NCBI RefSeq assembly: GCF_024362695.1
Contig: NC_065429.1
Coordinates: 4,062,501-4,126,500, forward strand
Source: Pectinophora gossypiella
Lineage: Eukaryota; Arthropoda; Insecta; Lepidoptera; Gelechiidae
DNA: 64,000 nucleotides
Direction of reading: 5' to 3'
Part shown: positions 49,325 through 57,171 of the stretch, piece after piece
Numbering within the stretch: position 1 is the stretch's first letter
How the letters are laid out: every line of letters starts with the position of its first letter
Notes under the pieces: model-generated
Told to the model about the DNA's origin: nothing
Seen by the model: the letters and a program-made list of their open reading frames with translations, nothing else
The model's database searches: none
Made by a program: the position numbers and the translations under genes

Positions 49325-49469
49325 CAGTCACGAGCATTAATATGTATACACTTTGGTACCATATTACATTAACTTTTTTGACAAATTGAACTGTAAGTCT
49401 CACTAAATGTCAAATATGTTAGTGCGACAGAGTCCTAGTGGGCACATTCTATTGCTCATGTCATGACTG
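49325..49469 (-). mobile_element. MITE-TA, complete copy
   Basis: CAGTCACGAGCATTAATATG to TGCTCATGTCATGACTG, TA at 49323-49324 and 49470-49471. Confidence 0.9.
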
Positions 49470-49472
49470 TAT

Positions 49473-49530
49473 CTAAGTGAAATTCCGTGGTCTCTGCCTA
49501 CCTCAATGGGAAATGGGCGTGATGTATGTA
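49473..49530 (+). repeat. RTE LINE 3'-end fragment
   Basis: GTGAAATTCCGTGGTCTCTG, ATGGGAAATGGGCGTGATGT. Confidence 0.65.
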
Positions 49531-49927
49531 TAAGAAAGGTAAATAGCCGCGACCCAATTTATCCGAACTTAAGCATTGTCTTACAACCTACATCGTTGAC
49601 AATGGAGCGATTTTCCATAACTGAACGTTTCGACACGCCTAATGGACATAACAGTTTCTGCAAATACTTGTTTTTAAATGTTACTTTGCTACTTTTCGTC
49701 GGATCTGTGATAGCTTTATTCGGAGTCTCACTGTGAGGTCGCAGTTCGAATCCCAACTCAGGTTTTGAACCACAGATTTTGACATTCATCATCACTAATT
49801 TAACAGCCACGCTCTTGTCGGTGTAGCATTCTCCATGCTTCTTTTTAGGGAAAAATAGGGCAGTGGTTTCCCTTTTGCCTTCTGCCCCAACTCCACAACG
49901 TATGAGTTTAAATTCATATTCCATTTC
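49531..49927. repeat. Rep10 fragment (49785-49895, minus) in unannotated DNA
   Basis: AACAGCCACGCTCTTGTCGG, TTTTAGGGAAAAATAGGGCA. A B-box-like CGCAGTTCGAATCCC lies near 49740. The minus ORF of 121 residues across this stretch has no recognised domain. Confidence 0.55.
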
Positions 49928-50196
49928 GGTGGGGACATATCACAAAAAAAAAACACTTTGTGATCCCTAGTTTGGTTAGGACATTACAGGCTGATCACCT
50001 GATTGTCCGAAAAGTAAGATGATTCATGCTTCGGAAGGCGCGGTAAGCCGTTGGTCCCTTTTACTACTTACTGATGCAAGTATGTCGTCGTTACATGAGT
50101 CATGTCAGGGGCCTTTGGCGGCTCAATAGTAACCCTGACACCAGGGTTGATGAGGTTGGTATGCCACCTCAAAACCCACACGAAAAGAAGAAGAAA
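49928..50196 (+). repeat. SINE-A, 5'-truncated
   Basis: From GGTGGGGACATATCAC through core and tail to CACACGAAAAGAAGAAG. Confidence 0.9.
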
Positions 50197-50624
50197 ATAG
50201 ATTAAATTCATGTAGATAGATAGATAAAATACTCTATAGAGCCCAGAAAATTTCGGGATCTCGCGGGATTGATATTTCTAATCCCGCGGGATCTCGAATT
50301 TGCGACCTCGAGTCGGGATTGCATACCCTAGTGTGTATGTAGGGTGTGTATGTATGACTGTTCATAACAGTTATATATGTATGAACAGTCATACACACCC
50401 TACACAGTATACAGATACTGTACACCTCTGCCTACTCCTTTGAGGATACAGGCGTGATGTTATGTTATGTTAATTACATACATCCGTGTCGTTTTATAAA
50501 TGTTGCCAAAGTAAAACTAATGGGAAAAGCGAGGTCTTACAATTCAGTAAGTCTATTAGGAGGGAAATTCCCAGTGGTTCAACTGGTAAGACAAAACACA
50601 CATTATTCAAAACAAATTTAAAAT
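50197..50624. other. Unannotated DNA with a strong hairpin at 50338-50404
   Basis: Left arm TGTAGGGTGTGTATG, GACTGTTCATA and right arm TATGAACAGTC, ATACACACCCTACA pair with one 4-nt bulge over a loop of about 13 nt. Upstream, 50262-50315 has TCCCGCGGGA palindromic words. Confidence 0.6.
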
Positions 50625-50945
50625 CTTCTATCGTGTGGGTTGTGAGGTGGAGTACCAACCTCATCAACCCTGCTGTCAGGGTTACTATTGAGCCGCCAAA
50701 GGTCCCTGACATGGCTCATGTAACGAATACTTACTTACATCAGTAAGAAGTAACCGGGACCAACGGCTTAACGAGCCTTCCGAAGCACGGATCATCTTAC
50801 TTTAGACAATAAGGTGATCAGCATGTAATGTCCTAACCAAACTAGGGATCACAAAGTGATTTTTGTGATATGTCCCCACCGAGATTTGAACCCGTGACCT
50901 CCGGATCGTGAGCCCAACGCTCAACCACTGGACAATGGAGGCCGG
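50625..50945 (-). mobile_element. SINE-A, full length with 10-bp target duplication
   Basis: AATTTAAAAT at 50615-50624 and 50946-50955; tail, core, B box and A box in order. Confidence 0.93.
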
Positions 50946-50955
50946 AATTTAAAAT

Positions 50956-51439
50956 AATAATTACATACAACAAAATCACGCTTTATAACAAGAAAAACGT
51001 GTCTGCGAAGCAAAGAGAGCGATACCATGGTTATGTCATAGTTAACTAATACTTATGTAAGCGCGGTTGGTAATTTTCATTCATTTCGCAAATTCTATGC
51101 GTGTTCGTAACTTTTGTTTTGTTTGTTTGAGCCGTAGTAGTATAGTTGGAAGATCGCTTTACTCTGACTGTGAGGTTGCAGGTTCGAATACTAGCGACGA
51201 CCTGAACAAATGATTTTTTATTTACATTTGGATCATAAATGATTATGAAATTATTAGTTTAAGGCGGACGAAACGTTCGTTATGTAAAAAATTAGGATTT
51301 GACTGAAAAAAGTTATTTTTAAATTTGATTTCACTCGGGTTGGAAGGTCAGACTATAATGGTTGATGTATTTTGTATCAAAATAATCGTTATAGTTAATT
51401 TTGTAAACATGGATAGTTTTTTTAAAACGAACTTTGCAC
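50956..51439. other. tRNA-like remnant and Rep13 tail in unannotated DNA
   Basis: The part 51127-51210 has GTAGTAGTATAGTTGGAAGA and GGTTGCAGGTTCGAATAC boxes. The part 51255-51335 has the Rep13 words ACGTTCGTTATGTAAAAAAT and AAAGTTATTTTTAAATTTG. Confidence 0.45.
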
Positions 51440-51504
51440 TGGCCCCGATTCCTGCAGACACCTCCTAATTTTATTTTAAGTTATACCCGTGGAATCGGGG
51501 CCAT
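51440..51504. mobile_element. FB5 deletion derivative
   Basis: Only the two ends remain: TGGCCCCGATTCCTGCAGAC and TGGAATCGGGGCCA, with TTTTAAGTTATACCCG between. Confidence 0.8.
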
Positions 51505-51777
51505 TGTAAGACAATGCTTAGGTATCCACAAGAGTGGGTCGACCAATTATGATTACTTAACCGACTTGCATGTATATTTAAGTTATGAACTAATTAAATC
51601 GTGTACGTGGAACGGTGAGATCATTCGCTAGAACGTGCAAAAGACTGGATTCGATTCTCGACTGGTTAATTTAATTATAACATAAAATCACGCTTGTGTC
51701 GCTGAAGGGGTAGACAGAAGTTACATATTATATTATGCAGTCTCATCATTTTCAACGGACATGTTTGACAAAAATCG
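51505..51777. other. No feature recognised
   Basis: A B-box-like GGATTCGATTCTC occurs near 51645. Confidence 0.4.
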
Positions 51778-52100
51778 ACTCTTCTATCGTGTGGGTTGTG
51801 AGGTGGATTACCAACCTCATCAACCCTGGTGTCAGGGTTACTATTGAGCCGCCAAAGGCCCCTGACATGGCTCATGTAACGACTACTTATTTACATCAGT
51901 AAGTAGTAACCAGGACCAACGGCTTAACGTGCCTTCCTAAGCACGGATCATCTTACTTTCGGACAATTTGGTGATCAGCCAGTAATGTCCTAACCAAACT
52001 AGGGACCACAAAGTAATTTTTGTGATATGTCCCCACCGGGATTCGAACCCGGGACCTCCGGATCGTGAGCCCAGTGCTCCACCACTGGACCACGGAGGCC
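51778..52100 (-). mobile_element. SINE-A, full length
   Basis: Near-consensus copy: TCTTCTATCGTGTGGGTTGT, core, GGGATTCGAACCCGGG, CACTGGACCACGGAGGCC. No target duplication was recognised. Confidence 0.93.
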
Positions 52101-52721
52101 GTTTAATCAGGTCGTTTGTTAAGTGTGATAGGAATGTTACACGCTCAGTTTGCTTGCAAGCATAATATGTGGGATAAGTTATTTCTTGCTTTTTATAGGT
52201 ATTTTTAACCTTTTGTCATAATAATTGAGTACTTTTTTTTGGTCGGGGGTCTTTTAATAAAGATTAGTATAGATATTAAGCCAAACACGTGCCTATTTTC
52301 CGTCGGAAGGCTGTATTATTGTACCTAATAGTAGGTAGCTACAGTAGGTGCCTATGTGTACATTTAGGCCATTGTTAGTAAAGTAGGACGGCCACAATGG
52401 GCGTGTGGGTTTAACTTAATGATGCCATTTTGATTCTATTCTCATTTGCTTTAAGGTGATGCGTGTCAGTCAGCTAGGTAACACTGCGTCAGCAGATGGC
52501 GTTACTTCTGCATTTTTCGTATTTTTTTCCATTTATTCGTTTAGTGTTGAGTTCTGACCCAGTGAAACGTTAGGTGGCGAAATCTTACATACATTATCTT
52601 TAAGTTAAGCTACAATTTTGAAGTATTTACTGCAGATATCATATTAAAACATTGCATCAAAAGTTGGTGTCATTTCAATTTGTGTACAAACACGAAGCTG
52701 TCACACACGAACCTTGAACGA
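52101..52721. other. No feature recognised
   Basis: AT-rich intron or intergenic DNA up to the Gypsy2 5' LTR. Confidence 0.4.
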
Positions 52722-53191
52722 AGCAACGAAGCATTTCGGACCAACGAGCCTTGTAGCGACATCTTGTGGTTTCTGGAGATATAATGTTGTTTCACAGAAC
52801 ACAGATGGCGCTGCAGGGTTATCGATGGGCCCGAATATTTTTGATTATTTTATTTTCTTCAAAATTTGGTATATTTAATTATCTGCAACATTTATTGAAA
52901 TTATATTATATTTTATTTAGGTTTCGGATCAAACAAGTCGATCGATTATTGTCGTTGATTCGGCGAATTTATGGTTTGGTAGATTTTTTCTAGTTTGGCA
53001 ACTTTGTTCGTGGTTCTTGTGTCAGACTGACAGCTGGCTGAGCTGAGAGACAGGTTATGGAAAGTGGGGACGTCGCGAGAGCGCCGGAGACTCCACTGCC
53101 GTAACAATAATGTGGGCAAATTAAAAGCCACGATTTATCGGCGACATCAAGAGCCGATGTCTCCATTTATATAAATAACTTAACTGAGATG

Positions 53192-53262
53192 GTAAGTCCT
53201 CGCAATTCTTCGTGCATATTTTTGCACCAACTTTGTGATAACCTCGAGGTCCTTGTTTTCAG
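53192..53262 (+). other. Intron-like segment 1 in the Gypsy2 LTR
   Basis: GATG|GTAAGT donor and CCTTGTTTTCAG acceptor 71 nt apart, with TGTGATAAC as a possible branch site. The same segment occurs in the 3' LTR. Confidence 0.45.
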
Positions 53263-53348
53263 CAACATCACTGAAATCCCATCGCCTAAGGTCCAGTGGG
53301 TGGGTTTAGGTTTCATCCGAGCGATGCCCAACTATCCCGGATGAACCT

Positions 53349-53438
53349 GTAAGTTATTTTCTTTGTTTTACACTCGTGAGTTGCATTGCCACGCTGTCAG
53401 CTGAACCACATGCTAATCATTGCCATTCCTTGTTGCAG
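53349..53438 (+). other. Intron-like segment 2 in the Gypsy2 LTR
   Basis: AACCT|GTAAGT donor and CCTTGTTGCAG acceptor 90 nt apart, with a TGCTAATCA branch-like word 26 nt before the acceptor. Confidence 0.5.
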
Positions 53439-54126
53439 ATGGGGTTTTTGTTTTTTTCTTTAAGTTTTAACGATTTAAAGTTTTTAACGTCGAACGTTTT
53501 GCAAGTTTTAATCTAAGAAGAAGTTTATGATTGGATCAGACTATTTCCACAAATTTTGTGAATGAAGATTGCTACTGTTTTCTTCTGCGTTTGCAAGTTA
53601 TTTCAAGCTTCATTTCGGCGGAGCTTGCCTTGGTTGTTTGCACGTCGAAGCTTTCCTTTGTGCGGCGCGCATGTGGATGTGCCGCGCCTCTCCTTTTGTC
53701 AACACACCGGATAAGGCCCGGTGAAGGTCTGCAAGGTTGACCGGTGGACGTGCAGCCCGCCAGCTGCGTAACAGTTGGCCCGCTGCGCCGCCATCGTCCA
53801 GCACGCCTTGGCCTGAGCCGGCCTCAACTCATCACCTGTACGGTATTCCGGAACGCCTCAGGTAGGCCTGATAGTCGGAGGTCCTCGAGTAAGTGAGGTG
53901 CCTACAGGTGTACGGACAGTGTTTTTAAATATAGTGATATCCCATGGTTGTTACGGAGTGACAATTAACCTGACGGACCAAAGCGCGACCTGTCTCCCTC
54001 CATAGGGTTTTTGACCTACCTATGGTTAATGAAATTTGTAGATTTAAAAATATACATTGTACAAATTCAAGGGAGTTTTCTTTGTCTCATGCTCACCGGT
54101 CTATAACATCTAGCTGTGCCCTTCAG

Positions 54127-54357
54127 GTAAACACCACTTTATAAATTTCTGAAACATATCTGTATTTTTATAACACCATTTTCTATTTTACCTACCTTCC
54201 TATAAGGTAGTCAAAAATCTAGTGTTTCAGTGGCGCCCAACGTGGGGCGCCACTGAAACGGGAATCTTTTGCTACCTAAGGGAGAAGGTAGGTAATCAAA
54301 TAGGAAATGGAGTTAAAATAAATACAGGTATGTTTCAGAAAATTTATTAAGTGGTGT
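54127..54357. repeat. Imperfect palindrome centred on the Gypsy2 primer binding site
   Basis: The left arm, 54127-54238, is the last 103 bp of the LTR plus GTGGCGCCC. The right arm, 54245-54357, is its reverse complement at roughly 80% by eye. The first 15 bp of each arm (GTTTCAGTGGCGCCC / GGGCGCCACTGAAAC) are perfect. The loop is AACGTG. Confidence 0.9.
54231..54248 (+). promoter_or_regulatory. Primer binding site, tRNA-Lys type
   Basis: TGGCGCCCAACGTGGGGC, one base after the LTR end, is the 18-nt complement expected for the 3' end of tRNA-Lys of the type used by several retroviruses and gypsy-like elements. Confidence 0.9.
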
Positions 54358-54825
54358 TTTCTTCTGCGTTTGCAAGTTATTTCAAGCTTCATTTCGGCGG
54401 AGCTTGCCTTGGTTGTTTGCACGTCGAAGCTTTCCTTTGTGCGGCGCGCATGTGGATGTGCCGCGCCTCTCCTTTTGTCAACACACCGGATAAGGCCCGG
54501 TGAAGGTCTGCAAGGTTGACCGGTGGACGTGCAGCCCGCCAGCTGCGTAACAGTTGGCCCGCTGCGCCGCCATCGTCCAGCACGCCTTGGCCTGAGCCGG
54601 CCTCAACTCATCACCTGTACGGTATTCCGGAACGCCTCAGGTAGGCCTGATAGTCGGAGGTCCTCGAGGAAGTGAGGTGACTACTAGGAGGACGGAAAGA
54701 TATTTTAAAACCTAGTGCTATCTTATGGTCATGTCACAGAGTGATACTTTACCTAACGGCCCACTTCTCATTAATTGAATTCTATTCTATTGGAATTACA
54801 AAGATTTTTGTTTCAGTGGCGCCCT
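54356..54825 (+). repeat. Internal duplicate of LTR sequence with a second primer-site remnant
   Basis: 54356-54668 repeats 53577-53889 with no difference noticed. Homology continues in diverged form to about 54770 and ends with GTTTCAGTGGCGCCC at 54810-54824, the LTR/primer-site junction without the downstream half. It looks like a decayed extra LTR 3' part whose central block has stayed or become identical to the LTR. Confidence 0.85.
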
Positions 54826-55860
54826 TCTTGGTGAAATTGTCGCTCTGTACAACCATTTTAGAATATAAGTGGTGTTGGCATAAACTTTAAGAATAAATTT
54901 TGTGAAAACAGTGTATTTTTTAATTAAAAAGTGATGGGATTTTGTGTGAATTGTTTGTGTTTATGTTGCATCTTAAGTTAAGTTGTGTTTGTCTTAGTAT
55001 AAGTAAAGTTATAGGCCTTCTATTGAGACCTAACTTAATCACTTATTTTGTTTTGTGTTTTATTATTTACAATAAGTTTAAACCCAATTTTATAACCTAA
55101 ATGGTCTAGGGCTTATTGTCATTTTTAGTACTACATTTGTTTATACTTTTTTTTAACCTTGTTTATATAAATTACAGGTTAAAACCAATTTTGAACATTT
55201 TTTTTTTTTGATGCTTACTAGCAATTTTATTTTAGAGTATTGAGCTTTTTGGTAAAAAATAATTTAGTAATAATAAAAAAAACAAACAATTTCACATTTA
55301 AAAACAATTATAATTTATTACTTTCAAAACATCAGCTATAAAGATAGTTTTTTGATAACATTTACAACAGGACATTGAGCGGAAATTGATATATTGTAAC
55401 TTTGATTCATCATCATAATAGACAGTTGTGCCGCTGCTTGGCAAACATTTTGTTTATTTGGTTTTTTGAAATGATTATAAATCTGTCTGTCAATAACAAC
55501 TTTATTGAGTAACATTCAGTAGGTACCTAGTAAACTTACTTTACCATCTTTACATATTGATTGATAACATAAAATACAACTTGAAAATAAACATTTACTT
55601 CATAGTAAACATAACCTAAAACAAAATTTATATAAAACACTGATGTTTCTTTTATTGTTTTGAAAATTATTTACAGGGATAGACTGAGAATTGATGTTGT
55701 GTGATAATTACACTTATTTGGTTTATATTTAATGAAAAATTTTGTACATATATTAGATAATAAGTTTTGGAGGCAGACGGGTACATTTTGAAACATAAAT
55801 TTACTTCAGTTTACTTCAAACCACTTTACAATCTTGAAATTATAACTCTGAAACACAACC
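54826..55860 (+). other. Gypsy2 leader, AT-rich
   Basis: About 1 kb without ORFs. An acceptor-like AAATTATTTACAG ends at 55676, and donor-like CAG|GTAAAC (54127) and CGA|GTAAGT (53889) lie upstream, so the leader may be partly spliced out of the gag mRNA. Confidence 0.5.
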
Positions 55861-57171
55861 ATGGATATCCAAACTGTCTATTTACATTCACTGCTCCGTG
55901 ATGAATTAATATATGAAGTAAGTATTCGTGCAGAAGCACCGGCTGATACTGTTCTCAATTTGAAGAAACAGCTTAGGGAGTTGATCACTGGTTTCTCTCC
56001 GGATGAAATAATGGACGATGAACGAAAACCACAGGCAGAATTCCCAATCATCACCGAAAAGCTGAAGGAGCTGCAGGCAAAACTTGATTTAGCAGTGAAG
56101 TCTAGGGAACGTCATCACCTTATGCGTGCTAGGGCTTTATATAATCATCTTCATCACCGTCTTGAGCGTGTAGTATGCACGGAGTCTGTCGATAGGGACA
56201 TCCAATCGAAGCTGATTAAAAATCTTAAAGCTTGCAGTCACTCATTGGAAAAATTGTTGACAACAAAAAACGTCATCGACCCAGAAGAGGAAAACCGGGT
56301 AAAAGGGACAGATGGTTCAGCAATTAATCTCATGAAATGGAATATTAAGTTCGACGGCCGTATGAGTCCACATGCGTTCTTGCAATCGATAGGTGAACGC
56401 GCCTCAGCGTTCGGAGTTAGTGACAATGTACTTTTCAGGTCCGCCTTTTGTTTCTTTTCGGACCAAGGTCTTCTATGGTTTAGAGGTGTTAAGGAGCAGG
56501 TTTCGTCTTGGCAGGAATTGAGTGAGCTTTTAGTCCAAGAATTCGCACCCGTTGATTTTGACTATCGTTTGCTGGGGGAGATTAGAGCTCGCACCCAAGG
56601 ACAGGATGAACCAACACACATCTATTTTGCAGTTATGAACTGTATGTTTTCACAATTGAAACGACCACTTTCGGAAAATGACAAATTTGAAATTTTAAAA
56701 CACAATATTAGGCCCATTTTTAGTGAGCAGTTAGCATTGCACGACATAGCTACGATAGCTGAACTAAAAGATAAATGCCGTAAAATAGAATCTGCGCGAC
56801 AAATGACACAGCTGTTTGTCGAACCACCTAAGCAGTCTATTTTAAGTAATGATTTCGTTTATAAAGGCAAAGCAAAACCTATAATGCCCGTCAGCGAATC
56901 CGCCGATGTTAGGGAAACGGAACAGGTCTCGGCAGTTCAGCCACCAAATCAGGCTCAAACTTTTAGGCAGCGACAACCGCCAAGTAATGAAAAGCCTAGT
57001 AGTTATCCTAATACAAAATCTGCGGCTAACAAATCAGTTTATTGTAAAAGATGTAAGGTGTCTACTCACTCAACCGCAAGGTGTAGGGACAAGACAGTCA
57101 AATGTTTTAAATGCGGTCATTTAGGGTTTACGGTGAGGTCGTGCCCTAAATGTAACAACCCAAAAAACTAG
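55861..57171 (+). CDS. gag: Gypsy2 Gag
   Basis: 436 residues from ATG 55861. The N-terminal LHSLLRDELIYEVSIR segment and central capsid-like region (MSPHAFLQSI, FRSAFCFF, WQELSELLVQEF) are typical of insect Gypsy Gag. Two zinc knuckles end the protein. The first (395-408, CKRCKVSTHSTARC) has all ligands. The second (415-428, CFKCGHLGFTVRSC) has Phe where the His ligand belongs. The stop TAG at 57169 is preceded directly by the slippery heptamer A_AAA_AAC. Gag forms the particle and binds the RNA. Confidence 0.9.
   Translation: MDIQTVYLHSLLRDELIYEVSIRAEAPADTVLNLKKQLRELITGFSPDEIMDDERKPQAEFPIITEKLKELQAKLDLAVKSRERHHLMRARALYNHLHHRLERVVCTESVDRDIQSKLIKNLKACSHSLEKLLTTKNVIDPEEENRVKGTDGSAINLMKWNIKFDGRMSPHAFLQSIGERASAFGVSDNVLFRSAFCFFSDQGLLWFRGVKEQVSSWQELSELLVQEFAPVDFDYRLLGEIRARTQGQDEPTHIYFAVMNCMFSQLKRPLSENDKFEILKHNIRPIFSEQLALHDIATIAELKDKCRKIESARQMTQLFVEPPKQSILSNDFVYKGKAKPIMPVSESADVRETEQVSAVQPPNQAQTFRQRQPPSNEKPSSYPNTKSAANKSVYCKRCKVSTHSTARCRDKTVKCFKCGHLGFTVRSCPKCNNPKN
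57162..57168 (+). promoter_or_regulatory. -1 ribosomal frameshift site
   Basis: AAAAAAC in the phase A_AAA_AAC relative to gag, immediately before the gag TAG. Slipping by -1 enters the pol frame, which is then open without interruption to 60347. A possible 7-bp stem (CTCCATC with GATGGGG) lies about 25 nt downstream. Confidence 0.88.

Larger units (their letters stand above)
52722..54229 (+). repeat. Gypsy2 5' LTR
   Basis: Starts AGCAACGAAGCATTTCGG where the 3' LTR has TGTAACGAAGC, and ends TAGTGTTTCA. Immediately before it, TTGAACGAAGC looks like a partial repeat of the LTR start. It includes a GC-rich block (53577-53890) and two intron-like segments. Confidence 0.93.

Noticed and set aside
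53531..54583. Recurring 64-, 69- and 75-residue ORFs in the Gypsy2 LTRs and leader
   Set aside because: They recur only because the LTR block is present three times; no protein features.
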